DNA of 64,000 bases. Source: Anisodus tanguticus (lineage: Eukaryota; Streptophyta; Magnoliopsida; Solanales; Solanaceae). Under the pieces are notes generated by a model. It had not been told where the DNA came from. It saw nothing but the letters and a program-made list of their open reading frames with translations, and made no database searches. Positions 47,790-61,122 of this stretch are shown piece by piece. The stretch is from the NCBI GenBank assembly GCA_034509755.1, contig CM067559.1, forward strand, positions 38,770,032 through 38,834,031, in the 5' to 3' direction. Made by a program: the position numbers and the translations under genes. Positions within the stretch are counted from its first letter, which is position 1. Every line of letters starts with the position of its first letter.

Positions 47790-49960
47790 AGTCTTATCGT
47801 CAAGAAGCTTACGAACTCACAAAGAGAGAAAATCATAATATTAAGCAAACATTGTGAAGAATGTTTTAGAGAGTTCTGATTTCACAAGTGCGACCTAATA
47901 CAACGAAGGAGATTGAAGAAGTTGTGTTACAGAGTTTATGTTTACAATTCTTGAGTCTAGATTCTTGTATTAGGATTGACCATCGAGTTGTAACGTTATC
48001 AGCTTTCATAGAAGCATATGTATAAATAGTTAGTCAAATTCACTTCAAGTTGGGATAACTTGGACTGGGCTTACTAGTGTAGGAAAATTAGTGAGATAAG
48101 AATTAGAGTTTAGTTCCTAGGTTACATAGTTTGTAATTTGAATTTGCACATGCTCATATTGTAGTGGAGTTTGGGTTAAATCCTACAGAGGTGTAGGTCG
48201 TGCTTTTTTCTACCCTTGTGAGCCGGGTTGTTTTCACGTAAAAATTGTTGTGTCTTTACTTTACTGTTATTTATTGTTCCAAAGACGCCACGTTTAGAAC
48301 AAGTAGAGTAACGTGTTTTATCCTATAGGAGAAAATTAGGTATTGCTTAGGATAAATATGTGGCGTGCAGAATATCACCTCTATCTACTAATATCTATAG
48401 TTAAGTTATTATTGTAGTATTAACTGAGATCGTTATAGGAATCCAAAAAATTTAAATTTTGAATCTGCCTCTTCTCATCCTAAAGATGCAATGGGAGTCC
48501 AGTGGACCAAGGCGGCTACCTGGGATGCAGAAGCAAGCGCTTGCTCGATATACGGATATGTGATTCTTAAGAGCAGCCCGCTTTAAACCCACTGAAGAGA
48601 GGAGGCAATTTGAGCAGGGCCTTCTCAAACATTTTGGGGGTCATGTTCTAATTCGTAAAAGTGAGCCCTTAACATAAGTAAACATATGATTTCAATAATT
48701 AGATTGGGCTAAGACCTGCGAATTATGAGTCTTTATAGTAAATTCTGGCTAATACTATTTAATAAAAAATGAAAAAAGGGGCCCCTAAAATTTTTCATTT
48801 TTTGGGGGTCATGTGCGGTAGCATAGCTCGCACGGGCCCAAAGACGCCCCTGAATTTGAGTCAGTTGTATCTGGTGAGTTCCGCAAAAAAATTAAGCAAG
48901 TCGACCGTATGAATTTTATTTATATCTTAATACTTACTGTTATCAGAAGTAGAGAAAAATAATTCGGCTTTAATAGAATAATTTCTGTCCTTAAGAAATT
49001 TAAGCTTCCCTTCCACTTCGTTGTTGTAGGGATGGTGACAGAATTTCTCCGAGATTTACAAAGCCAATAAAATTCAAATTTTAGCAATTAACTTAAATTT
49101 CCACAAGAACAGAATTGTGCGTTGTAAGGAGTATTTAGAGAAGAAGAGAAGAAATTAGTCTTTGTATTCTGTCTTCTGCAATTGTACATACTTTGTTTTG
49201 AAGTTGTACCCGGTATTTATAATGCCCTAGGAGTTTGTTCATAACTGACACATCAACCATCTGAAATTAAAATAAATCAAAAAATATTTTAATTAATTTC
49301 AGACTAACCACGAAGATGTAGTCTCTAAAAAGAGTAGCTTTGTTCTCTCTGAAAAGAGTAACTCTCTTTTTTTCTCCAAAATTCTTTTTATCGTATACTC
49401 CCATCAATACTAACTATTCCAACACTCCGTTCATCATGGTTAGAGATAATTTGGTCAGCTCAAAAGCCCTGATACAATTGGATTGTCATCCTTAAGTGTT
49501 GATTCTTCGCGAACAAAAGATTCATCCTCCTAGATTTTGCCCGAAAACCACTCCTTTTCAACAAGGTCGAAAAGATTGAAAAATCAGTCATTCATAACCA
49601 TTGCCCCGAAAGCCACTGATGAAGGATTCTTCGAAAAGTTGATGATTAATTAGTAATCCTTTTTAATATCGAATACTGGAGTTGCCACAGATTATATCTC
49701 TTTTTGTGGGGATTGGCATAGGGCGTTTGAACGCCAAATGTTGTTTACTACTAGGATTTAGAAACATTTGTATGGTCTTAGTGTTTGTAGGGAGAGAGTC
49801 GTAATTGCTGTAACTAGAGCAATTTAATGATGCATTTTGTTTTGGCTCTCTTCAATAAGGGGCTTGATTAATCCAATAGTAAGAGTTGAGAGCTACTACA
49901 TCATTAATAAATTATTTTGCTGCTAGATCCTTCCCCTAGAAGTTTACATGAACACTTTGA

Positions 49961-50075
49961 TGGCTCGGATACTCTAAAAATGTTGTTACATCGTGTCTGA
50001 TCCTTTAAAGATGCATAACTTTTAAAGGATCCGACACTCACTCGCCGATATTTTAAAAGAGTTCAAGCAACATAG
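49961..50075. mobile_element. small MITE, GCTCGGAC family
   Basis: Begins 'ggctcggatactctaaaaatg' (spaced here as a motif) and ends 'gttcaagcaacatag'. The centre contains GATCCGACAC. A related copy lies at 56575-56695 and a fragment near 9830-9905. Confidence 0.5.
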
Positions 50076-50626
50076 ATTGCTGTAAGGACATTTGAGGAAA
50101 AGGGGAAAAAATGAATACAATGTTAACCTACTACTATCATGTAACAGGTTAGAAAGACCACTATATACATATACCGGGTAAAAATCTCATTATTTTTTAC
50201 CATCTAATAAGATTCCTTAAGCTTCATCTTATTATTTCCTTATGGCTTATTCCATAGGGGAGTTACTTAATATACAATAGTCATAATGCAAGGGTACATG
50301 CACTCATTACTTTTAGATAATAATTACGTCCAACTTAGAAAGGAAACTCGCCGAGAATTAGAAAGATAAAGTTGTAAAAAGTTAAATTGGAGATAAACTT
50401 ATTTTGTATGAAATAATGCATGAGCATAAAATGTACTTTTAGCGTGCACCAATTGGCCGTATTTGATTACTTTTTCTAGAAACACGTTCAAATTTACATT
50501 TTAATTTGAAAAGTTTGGATGCTGATTTGAAGAATTACATTGCACACTAATGATTCGAACAGTCCTCCAAAATCTGAATATAGTGAAATTGTAATTATGG
50601 TCTAATACAATCTTACTCCTTTATAG

Positions 50627-52500
50627 TAACTATCACTTTTATAAAGTGAACAACACACCTAAACTATTACTTTTTCTTGAATTTTCTACCTAAACTTGTA
50701 GGGTTTTGTTTGGTTAAAAACATATAAGTAGGCACAACGGAAGTTTTAAAATTTTGTTCTACTTACCCCAACAAATTTCTTCTGGTATGATTATATGACA
50801 ATCAAAACCTGTAACATAAAACATGAACACTTACATGTTGTATTATCTGGAGTCTTTACTTAGGGAGTACACGCAACTGTCCCTTCGACTGCAAGCACTA
50901 TGCTACGGTGTATTCCTCTGTCAAGAAAGCAAGGAAATCTTGGCAGAGGTTTGAGAGAGTTTTATCCTAGACTCTAAGTCTAGAATTTGTTTATGAGAAT
51001 TAGTGTATAATAACAATGATTTAGTGTTGTATTTATAGTTACAATTATGTCAAAAATGTATTAGGGTTGGGATCTAAGCCTGGCCCAAAAACCGAGGTGC
51101 AGTGGGCCAGTCTGACTAGGCCCATTGTCGGGTCGGCGCCGCGGCGCCTTACGTAAAATTTCATTTCCCGCTTCCATTTAATATATATATTCAGCATATT
51201 AAATCCAAAATCTAATTTTGATTTAATTAAATAATTTTCATCTAATAGAAATTATCCCATAGTTATTATCAATTTAAATATCTCGATTCCAAATCGAATA
51301 TTTAATTCTTTCTCAATACACCCTTAGATCGAAGAGACAATCGACATAGTGTGACCCTATAGGCCTTCATATACCGACACTAATCCAATTAAGGTCCATA
51401 CGGAACTCCTAGACTGAGTCGTACGACGAACTCAATATATGAAGTACGTTTACATGAATCCAACAAACATAACCTTTATGTGAGATGATAAATTCCTTTC
51501 ATTCGCGATATACTCGATCAAGCTTAGGATTTGACATGTGTCTATCCAAATGGCTTGATCACTTTATCTCATTTATAATAGTCGACAATTAGATCATATT
51601 CTAAATATGTCTCTTGCATTGGACAATGACTTGGTCGACCTAATATCACTGAGAAGTTAAGTGCTCTCTCGAATATCCAATCGAGGAATGAATCCTATTC
51701 TTGGCTCAACTACCACCTTAATTTACATCATAATGCACCCAACACAAGTTGTATCCTATCCTATAAGGAATTTAAGCTTAGGACAAGGTCAAAGTACATT
51801 ACTCTGTAAACAAGGTGCGTATTGACCTCAAGTCAAAGGACGTTCATCTCCCACACGCTGATAACACTTTAGACATGTATAACAAATAGTTTATCAGCAG
51901 GGTATGCCAATACTTTCCAAAAGTATCCATGTGTTCATCACTAGTAACCATTACTAGTAGCAGGTGAGGCATACTACATTCTCTAAGAATGTGACGCAGA
52001 CCACATATCGACTTATAACATATCATCGATATCCCATTCTCGATGATCATTAGTCGAGGCTATTTTAGAGTTACGCTCTATCATCAATATCTCACTCTAT
52101 TAATAACAACGTAAGCTCAAGGGATCCACAATTATTGAATAATTACAAACAATCAAATAATAATTCAATAATTGCAACTGCCATAAATATTAATCTTATT
52201 AATAATACGAATGTGTTATTGTCCCTAATAATGATTGTCTCTAGAACATACATACTTTCAGAACTATCAGATTTACGAGTTTCCTACATGAACTATCACC
52301 AACTATTTATCAAAACGCACCTCAATTTTTAGCTGCTCACTTTTCCTACCTGAACGATGAGGTAAGAAAAGTGAACAACTTGTTGAGGTGTGTTTTGATA
52401 AATAGATGGTGATAATTCACGCATAAAACTCACACACCTGATAGTTCAAATAGAAAATCCATGAAAAAGTGATAGTTCAAGTGTGTTTTTGACTATTATC
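50627..52500. mobile_element. MITE split by a solo LTR
   Basis: The left part (50627-50706) and right part (52249-52500) share inverted 'acacacct.aactat.acttttt' and 'gaattttctacct' phrases, as ends of one element. A 1.54-kb solo LTR sits between them. The interior contains an inverted pair 'caaaacgcacctcaa' / 'ttgaggtgtgttttg'. Confidence 0.55.
50707..52248 (-). repeat. solo LTR, copy 1
   Basis: In minus sense it starts TGTTCTAGAGACAATC and ends AACCAAACA. It matches 58809-60372 in reverse orientation over its length, for example 'gacttgaggtcaatacgcg' and 'tgaccctataggccttc' counterparts. No internal domain, tRNA primer site or partner LTR is adjacent. Contains a GC-rich 'ggcgccgcggcgcc' palindrome near 51135. 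Confidence 0.7.
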
Positions 52501-52714
52501 TCTATATTATTATTACATGTATAAGTTTCTTTCCAATTGATTTTTATGTTTTATTTCATCTCTTTTAAAACTGTTTTTGTATATTTATAAAAGCTAAAAT
52601 TATTCCTAAAGTCAGACTATTTTTAAGGAGTTAAAAAGAACATAATCGGATTCTTGACATAATGACAACCTTTTTAAACTAGCCGTAGTATTTTTCCTGA
52701 AGTTTCTTGTATTG

Positions 52715-52915
52715 CGATTTTTGTTACTATCTACTATATATCTTGTTCTTACTATTCCTTTTTTCTTTTTTGATATGCTTTGATATTGCTTTATCTTGAG
52801 CTAGCCGATGATCTATCGAAAACAATATCTCTACCTCTCAAGGTAGGGGTAAGATCTACGTACACTCTACTATCATCAAACTCACTTATGAAATTACACT
52901 GAGTATGTTGTAAAA
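52715..52915 (+). repeat. SINE remnant, TS/SolS type
   Basis: 'gatctatcgaaaacaatatc', 'tacctctcaaggtaggggta' and 'agatctacgtacactctac', then a weak 'cttatgaaattacactgagt' ending before ATGTTGT. This is the body and 3' end of a Solanaceae SINE with substitutions and a loss of the usual ccctcccc block. Confidence 0.65.
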
Positions 52916-52922
52916 TTCGTAA

Positions 52923-54254
52923 AAATACGATAATCTAGTGAACTGAAATATCTTGACACTAACGATAATCTAGCGAACTGAAATATCTTAACATTGACGA
53001 TCAAAATGAAAATAATCTAAACGGTTAAAATGGGGTTGTGAAAATAAATAATACAAGTGTCGAACAATAGGTGTAGGGATGGCAATAGATAAAAATAGGT
53101 GAAGTAGCCGAAGGTTGCACCTTAGATGACGAAAGAAAGAACAATAGATAAAAATAGGTGAAGTAGCCGAAAAAGACACAACTATGAAAAAATAGAATAA
53201 ATTAGCCCTTTGTTTGAAATTTGATTCTAAATATGCCTTACTAATAGTGGAACGGCTAACGCTTACCTCTCAACTATAAGAAATATAACAAATTTACCAA
53301 CCATTTAAATTTGATCACATATATTCCCTATATTAACACTAGATATCTATGTTTATATTGAAGATTTGTCCTAGTTCTGTCGGCAAGTTTAAGTATACCT
53401 AAAGTGAGAAAAGCTAACCCGAGCAAAGAGTGAAGCCAAAAAAAAAGGAAAGGGACAAATGCAAGGCAAATGATCATGTGACAAATCTAACCAAAAGTTT
53501 CAAGAATCTTTTTTACTATTAACCAAAAAGAAAAAAAATAGTATCCTTTCTTCTTTATCAATGGACTCCTGATATATACGAAGGCTCGCGCGGTTCAATA
53601 TAGAAATTCCTATTTCTCTATCTATTTTTGATATGTTTGAATTTTTCAAAGTTTCATGGATATGCATAAGAGAAACACTATTCTTACTCGGACTAAAATA
53701 TAACTTTTTACTTATTCAAATTACAATTGAAGTGAAATTAAGTTAGAAATAACAAATTTCTTTATGATAAACATATCTGTTTTTATAAATCTATTATTAT
53801 GAGTAATTCTTATAAAGGATCAAACTAATAACATATATAATACTTGAATTCTCAATATAGATGGTGCTCAAAATCTAAACATGAGACGAGACAATCAAGT
53901 GAGGAAACTCCCACATGAGTGTTTTTTTTTTCTCAAAAAGGATTTATACACTAGAGCAAATAAAATGGGTTTCTACGTAATAATCTAGAAATCAATTTAG
54001 TGCATAATATTAAGTTTTGAAGATAAGCTTTATTCGAACATACATGTGCAGGAACCATTTGCTCGTATATATCATCATTCAACTAACTCCGACTCGTATG
54101 GAATTGTATGAATCGTCTTGTTTAAACTATTAATTTTTTTAAAGTGATGGAACATTTTATTGATTTATTAATTTGATATTATAATATGAAGCTGGCATGC
54201 GAGTCTAATTTTCTGGGGGGGGGGGGGTGAAAATCATCTTTTTCCTTTTAATAA
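52923..54254. other. AT-rich intergenic DNA
   Basis: No gene. A duplicated phrase 'acaatagataaaaataggtg' occurs near 53080 and 53140. A G13 run lies at 54215-54227. Confidence 0.5.
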
Positions 54255-54501
54255 ACTTCCTTCGGATCAATAAGAGTGTTCACTTAGCTATTTACACACC
54301 ATTTAAAAATATTAACTTCTAGACAAAAATATATAATTTGACTAAAATAACTCTAATTAAATAAGTATTGAGATTTGATCACCTAACACTTAATAAGGAC
54401 AAATCTGAAAAACAAGATTAATTATTTCTTGATTTGGTAAGTGAACACTATTTTTTTACTAAAAAAATAAAGGTTGGACATTCTTTTTTATTCGGACGGA
54501 G
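54255..54501. mobile_element. Stowaway-like MITE
   Basis: Ends ACTTCCTTCGGATCAATAAG and TTTTATTCGGACGGAG, with 'agtgttcactta' near both ends in inverted order and TA at the right edge. Confidence 0.55.
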
Positions 54502-54771
54502 TAATTAAATATCATTCTCAACTTATATGGTTTCAAATTTCATCAATAAGACAACTACTTTAAATGTTTGAATTTATAAAAGTAGGAAGAGAATTTGTAA
54601 ATGTTACATTAATGAGAAGTTAAAGTCTACTGGCACTGCATCTTTAATTAGGAGAGTCCTCTGATCAAAAGTTACCAAATCTACAAACAAAATACTTTTT
54701 CGTCTGCTATTTCCCATTTAAGTAATTGGGTGGGCGACCATTTAATTATTAGTTTTTTCAGTGAGAAGAAA

Positions 54772-56395
54772 ATGGAAGAAGAAGAAGATAATTTGAGAAC
54801 AGTGGAATGTCTAAGAGGAAGATTGCTTGCTGAAAGAGTGGCTTCAAGAAATGCAAAAGAGGAGGCACATATTATGGGAAACAAGGTTTCTAATTTTCCA
54901 TTCCTTTATTTTTTAAGTAAAATTTGCTAATGTTGTTGGTTAAATTTCAAGTAACTTCTTTTCTTTTTAAATTAAAAAAAAATGGACTTTACGGGGAAGT
55001 TATGCAGAGGCGGAGTCAGAATTTTTCGTATTCTGGATCACAATTCTTTTTATTCAAAATTGGTTATTCATACATATTAAATGAATTTTTAAATACAAAT
55101 ACAGAGTTTGAGTCAAAGTTAGTGATTCTACCGAACTCATAACTTGGATGGTGGCTCTTCCACTAGAGTTTCACATTTGGCCGCTTGGTCAAAATTAGTT
55201 ATAACCGCTAACCAATGTACATTTATGATACACTAATTATACATATATTATACATTGGGCAGGTAATTAAGTTAATTTCCCAATCTTTTTTCCATTTGGA
55301 GTAACATGGTGCAATTCTTTGAAAAATTACAGATGATTGAGCTAGAGACTAAGTTGAGAAAAGAGTCTAAATCAAGGAACAAAGCTGAGAAGAAGCTTAA
55401 ATTTCTGAAAAAGAAGCTTGAATCCAAGAATATATCTTATAATATTTCAGATGAAATATCAGAACATTTAAGCTTGTTAAAGAGTGAAATTTCATCAGTA
55501 ACACCCACAGATAAAGTTCAATATTCACAAGATACAGAGTGTCAAGAATCTATTGGGAGTACAAAATCCAGATATGAAAATGTGGAAAACAATTGTTCAG
55601 AGGACATTGAAAAAGATGCTTCACAAATGAGTACTTCTAGCCAAAACAATGAGAATCTTTCAGCAAAATCAAGTGAATTTGTATTCTCAAAGTCAGATGC
55701 CAATAGGTATGTTTTCATTATTTTTACTTTTTGATAAACGGTTACTTGTAGTTATCTTTTAGACAGGTAAAAAAAAGTTATCTTTTAGATGAATTTTAAT
55801 TTAAAAATTATTTTACACTCTTAGGGGTAGTTTGATTCAAATCATATTGTCTTGGGATTATAAATTTATAACCAAGATTATCTATTCCGTGTTCTATATA
55901 TGATAGATAATCCCATGATTATGGTATGCAATTTATCCTAGTTTTAGCTAATATTTTTTACCAAACATATGATATGATAGATTTAATATCAAATTTTATA
56001 TTGGAATAACCCCCTTAAACCTTTTAATCAAACGGCCCCTTGGTTTATAGAAGTAAACTCATACTCATTTTGTAGATAAAAGATTAAGTTCTCTTTTAAG
56101 GTCTTTTTTTTCATGTGAAACAATCAAAATCTCATAACATTATTGTTATTATGATTCTAGTTTGAAATCTTCAGTTGAGGAGGAAAAGAAAAATGGAGGA
56201 AATCAAGTGGATTTTCAAGAGGACAATGTGGATAATTCATTGGCATTAGTTCCTATGGATCTACCAAAGACAAAGCAAGCTATTGATCCAATTGTTCTAG
56301 ATGCTACTGTAAGAGAAGTTCTTGATGCACTGAGGCATGCTAAAGAGAAAATTCAGACTCAAATGCAAAGAAGGCAAATGATTAAAGCTAGTTAA
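54772..56395 (+). CDS. coiled-coil protein of unknown function
   Basis: Three exons, 54772-54885, 55333-55706 and 56161-56395, join in frame to 240 residues with GT-AG introns. Residues 1-85 are charged and probably form a coiled coil, with LRGRLLAERVASRNAKEEAH and then LETKLRKESKSRNKAEKKLK. Residues 90-165 are Ser- and Asn-rich and probably unstructured. Residues 185-240 contain a second helical segment, PIVLDATVREVLDALRHAKE followed by KIQTQMQRRQMIKAS, which looks like the conserved C-terminal signature of a small plant family. I cannot name a function. No signal peptide or membrane segment. A MITE lies in intron 1. Confidence 0.75.
55005..55166. mobile_element. GGGGCGGAGCT-family MITE, intron 1 of the coiled-coil gene
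   Basis: Starts CAGAGGCGGAGTCAG and ends TGGCTCTTCCACTAG. The interior resembles the other copies listed. Confidence 0.55.
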
Positions 56396-56403
56396 GCTCT
56401 ATG

Positions 56404-56560
56404 CAGAGCCAGAATTTGAATTTTATGAATTCGGGATTCTGATTCTGTACTCTAAATTAATATTTATACATATTCCATGAATTTTTAATACAAATATAAG
56501 GTTTGGACCAAAGCTTCTAAGTTTTGCCGAATCCATAATCACAACACTAGCTCCACCCCT
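56404..56560. mobile_element. GGGGCGGAGCT-family MITE
   Basis: Starts CAGAGCCAGAATTTG and ends ACTAGCTCCACCCCT, directly after the coiled-coil gene stop codon, so it may form part of the 3' UTR. Confidence 0.6.
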
Positions 56561-56574
56561 AATTATATATTACT

Positions 56575-56695
56575 CGAACTTTTCAAAAACACTATCGGGT
56601 GTGTCTCGGATCCTCCAAACCTATGTATTTTTAAAGAATTCAACGAAGATACAATAACATTTTTTTATGGATCCGAGCAACATTGATTAAGCTTG
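56575..56695. mobile_element. small MITE, GCTCGGAC family
   Basis: 'actcgaacttttcaaaaaca', central 'ctcggatcctcc', and 'ggatccgagcaacattg' at the end. Related to 49961-50075. Confidence 0.5.
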
Positions 56696-57093
56696 AATAG
56701 CCATTAATTCATTTGCTTTCTAGGTGTCATATGGCATAATGTGGCTCATGCCCCAGCAAAGCTTCTTTTTCTGTTCTTTTGGCACGTTGAATCATATGCA
56801 GAATTGATTAGGTAAAGGATGGAGTCATGGGCCAAATTGGGTAGGCAAATATTGGGGGACATAAATAGAGGGATAGGACCAGTGCTACACATAACCGGTT
56901 CGACAAAACTGACTGCGTCTAGCTAAGCTATATCTATGTAAAAAAGTTTAATTATATAAAGAGCAGAATTTACTGACTTTTTATTTTATTTTTCTAATTA
57001 TGTTTTTAAAACTTCACTGACTTGAAATGATAAACTTGTTAGGGATTAGGGAGGGATGATTTTGTATCCCTTGATTGCCGGGCATATTGCTAA

Positions 57094-57272
57094 CTGGGGC
57101 GGAGCTAGCGTGTTGGTTACAAATTCGGCGAAAATCATTAACTTTGTTCATTCAAACTTTGAATTTTTTTCGAGAAATTCATTGAATATTTGTAGATTAT
57201 TAATTTTGAATTCAATAACTTAAACGAACTAGAATTTTGAAGCCATAAACTTTAAATTCCCGCTACAACTCT
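57094..57272. mobile_element. GGGGCGGAGCT-family MITE
   Basis: Starts CTGGGGCGGAGCTAG; its far end is degraded (CCCGCTACAACTCT). Interior follows the family. Confidence 0.5.
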
Positions 57273-58808
57273 CATTGATAAGTGTATGTTTCAAGAATGT
57301 TGAGGGTGGTAGGCTAGTGTTGTTATATTGTACAGAAAGTTCTATAGCTTAATTAAGCATTTGAGTTGGACTGCTTGTTGTTAATATAATAAATTTGAAT
57401 TTGAATTGGTTGCTGCATTTCAAATTTTCAGTTTGGTGTACTTGTTTTTCTTATAAATAAAGGTTGAATCACTCAAAAATTTATTTTAGCAATTAAACTT
57501 TACAAGCATTTAAGTAATAATAATTTGAAATTGTTCACGCACTCAAGAACAATTGTAATGCACGCACTGTCCCACCTCAACAAATTATGTCCAAGTGACA
57601 TAGTAAAAATGGTGTTGAAGGGTTCAGATGGTAAGAGTTTAATTGGAGGTTATGTCGATGACTTCAACCTATTTAGAAAGGCCATTTACACTTTTGTTCC
57701 TATTTTGTGCTAATCTTTAATTTTGTTCCCTCGTAACAAATAACTTTTCCGGTCATAAGTTAAGGGGGGAAAATCCCGATTGTTACTAATTCTTATTTCT
57801 TAATGAAAGATGTTTTTTCAAGAATATATAATTATGAAGGAAATCCATGTACATATAAGCTGCGAAAGAACCTAAACCCAATCTAAATCAAATGTCCTCC
57901 AAATCAATTTTCCCGCAATAGATTATAGGACCTGGTTCTTACATCAGCTCTACAAACATAATAACAATATATTGGTCAAGTTCAAGCCACCCACGGATAA
58001 AGGCCAAGACAATATATCCCAAGCTATTAAAGCCTTTTTTTATGCCTCTGTTAGTCTGCTGACATTGTTCATACGAATCTCCTACATATCCGCTCTTTTC
58101 TGGACAATTTTTTTAGGAAATAAAAAAATTTGTGCCCAGAAAATTGTATGGATGTTATATATTACACTTTTAAGCAATTGAACTCTACCAGCATAGGATA
58201 GAAATATCACGGTCCAAGTGATTATTTTTCTTAACACTTTATTAATTAGTGCCATTTAGTGGTTGGATTGGACAACAGACATTCTCTTTGTGCTCAAAGG
58301 GACACTAAGTATCTAAAAGGAAGTTCACCCTTGACAAAACCAAGCAGGATTTAATAACTATTAGTTTGAAAAATTGTGGATTTTACCATTTAAGAGAAGA
58401 TATTATATCTTTAATTAGGACGAATTAAAATAATAAGTTCGTCATTAAAAAAATAGGATGAGAGGAATATGAAAAAGGACTAGTCACAACAAAGTTGACA
58501 ACTTGTATCCATGGTGACCAAGTCTACAAGACTACAATCCAAGTAATTAAGATAAAACACTTTGATCTCCAATTTACTGAACTCACATTATGGTTGTGAA
58601 ATGTGATAAGAACCAATATCTTTTATAAGATGGGTCGGTGCTACAGATGAATCTAAAATTTAAAGTTAATAGACTCGATTCATACAATAGAAGTTTTCTG
58701 ACGAAGTTCGAACAAAATGGTTGTGTTGTTCATATCACTGATATGACTTATGTTTTTCGGTAAAAATAATTTTAACCAAAAATAGAGTTAGAGATGAAAA
58801 TATATTTA
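57273..58808. other. intergenic, no gene seen
   Basis: AT-rich with short non-conserved frames on both strands. Ends at the solo LTR. Confidence 0.5.
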
Positions 58809-60372
58809 TGTCCTAGAGACAATCTGTATTAGGACAAATATATTTTATACACATTCATATTATTATTAATGGAGATTAATATTTTGGCATTTGCAATTAT
58901 TGAATTATTATTTGATTGTTTGTAATTATTCATTAATGTGCATCCCTTGAGCTTACGTTGTCATTAATAAAGTGAGACATTTTATGATAGAGCGTAACTC
59001 TTAAAATAGCCTCGACTAATGATCATCGAGAATGAGATATCGATGATATGTGATAAGTCGACATGTGGTCTGCATCACATTCTTAGAGGATGTTATATGT
59101 CTCACCTGCTACGAGTAATGGTTACTCGTGATGGACACATGGATACTTTGGAAGTATTGGTATACCCTGCTGATATATTGTTTGTTATACTTGTCTAACG
59201 TATGATCAGCGTGTGGGATATAGAAGTCCTTAGACTTGAGGTCAATACGCGCTTTATCTACAAAGTAATGTACTTTGATCTCGTCCCAAGCTCAAATGCC
59301 TTATAGGTTTAGATACGGCTTGTATTGGGTACATTACGATGTGGATTGAAGGTGGTAGTTGAGCCAATATTAGGATTCATTCCTCTAATATATGTTCGAG
59401 TGAACACTCGAATTCTCAGTGATATTAGGTTGACTAAGTCGTTGGCCAACGTAGTAGACATATTTAGAATATGGTCTAGTCGTCGACTAATATAAATGAG
59501 ATACAATGATTAAGCCATTTGGATAGACACTTGACAAATCCTAAGCTTGATCGGGTGTGTCGTGAATGAAAGGATTTTATCTTACCACATAAAGGTTAAG
59601 TTTACTGGATTCACGTAAATGTACTTCACATATTGAGTTCGTCTTCCGGCGCCGTCTAGGAGTTCCGCGTATACTTTAATTTGATTAATGTCAATATGAG
59701 AAGGCCTGTAGGGTCACACTATGTCGATTGTCCATTTCGATCTAAAGATGTATCAAGAGAGTAATTAAAATGTTCGATTTGGAATCGAGACATTTAAATG
59801 AATAATGATTACATTAATTAAGTCAAAATTGGATTTTGGATTTAATTAAGAATGCACATAAATTAAATTGTGACAGTGCACGTCGAGCGCCGCGGCGCCC
59901 ATACCCTAGGACCGTGGCGCAGTGCAGAAATTCATCAAGCGTCGCGGCGCCCATACCCTTGGGTCGCGGCGCCTCTGTATCGATTTTGGGCTAGGCCCAA
60001 GGTCAAACCCTAATCCAGTTTTTTGACCTAATTTTCAACTATAAATAGAGGCATTCACTTTCATTATAATATACTAATTTTCAGAATAACATTTTAAGCC
60101 TTAGAGACTTAGAATCAAATACTCTCTCGAACCTCTGCCAGATTTCCTAGCTTTCCGAAGGAGAAATACATTAAAGCTTGGAGCTTGCAATTGGAAGGGC
60201 AATCGCGTGTGCACCTAACAATAGAAAAGACTCCAGATAATCATAACTTAGTAAATATTTTATGTTACAAGTTCCATTGTTGTATAACCATACCAGAATT
60301 ATTGTTGGGGTAAGTAAGAAAAAAATATTTTAAACTTCCATTGTGCCTTACTTATGTGCTTTGAATCCAACA
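58809..60372 (+). repeat. solo LTR, copy 2
   Basis: Starts TGTCCTAGAGACAATC and ends AATCCAACA. Reverse-oriented relative to 50707-52248. Flanks ATTTA and ATTTC match at 4 of 5 bases. A TATAAATAG box lies at about 60041. Two GC-rich units built around 'cgcggcgcccataccct' repeat at 59880-59985. Confidence 0.7.
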
Positions 60373-61122
60373 ATTTCCTACAAGAGATATGTATATCGTT
60401 TAAAGATAAGTAGGTCATATCCGATCCGAAGACCTTTTTAAACGAGTCCGAAATGGCTAATTAGATTACGGGTGTATGAGAACAATGTGCAAGTGAAATA
60501 CAATAATAAGCAAGTAAAATGAATCGACAAGCTAGATCTAGAAATAAGTTATGAATAAAGCAAGAGCCGAAGCTGAGAATGACGTATTAGCTTGAGAGAG
60601 ATCTTGGTTACAAGTGCGAGCTTAGAGAGAATACAATGTGTTTTTCTTCTATTCTAAGTCTTGTATATATAGGACAAAACTTCGACTATTATGACCCCAG
60701 AAAGTTGTGACGACGTGAGCCTAATGACGTCACCGTGTCCACGTACGCCGCAACACTCTGATCTAAAGAGGCTGATGTGACAGGAGTTGTTGGGAGTGGA
60801 GGACAAATGTGAATACCCGTTGAAGTTTCTGAAACCATGAAACTTCTTATATACGCTTAACGTCTCTAGATGCATCACTATCTAATACAGATAGTCCTCC
60901 AATTTTGGGGACCCTTAAACTCATGAGATCGGAAGTGAAGAGTCTATGCGCCTTTTCAAAAAACCTTTTCGAGGAAACCAAAACGTCACATCCTTTTCCT
61001 AAATCAGATGTTTCGTCAGGCGATTATTGAATGCGCACAGTTACTCATTCGACAGCATCCCTTCTGAGACACCGATTGACATTCGTTGATCAGGCACGCT
61101 TCCTCGATTTATAAGAGAATGA
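60373..61122. other. flank of a decayed transposon-type gene
   Basis: Contains G/C-mixed sequence with an internal 'atgacgtca' and no protein family recognised. It may be the 5' non-coding part of the element whose relic follows. Confidence 0.35.

Larger units (their letters stand above)
47036..50626. other. gene-poor region with retroelement-like sequence
   Basis: A segment at about 47300-48400 resembles an LTR with its downstream flank: 'gggttaaatcctacagaggt', 'gtgagccgggttgttttcac' and 'tttactttactgttatt' are typical of plant copia LTR ends. Boundaries could not be fixed. 48440-48860 and 49000-49900 show nothing recognisable. Confidence 0.4.
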
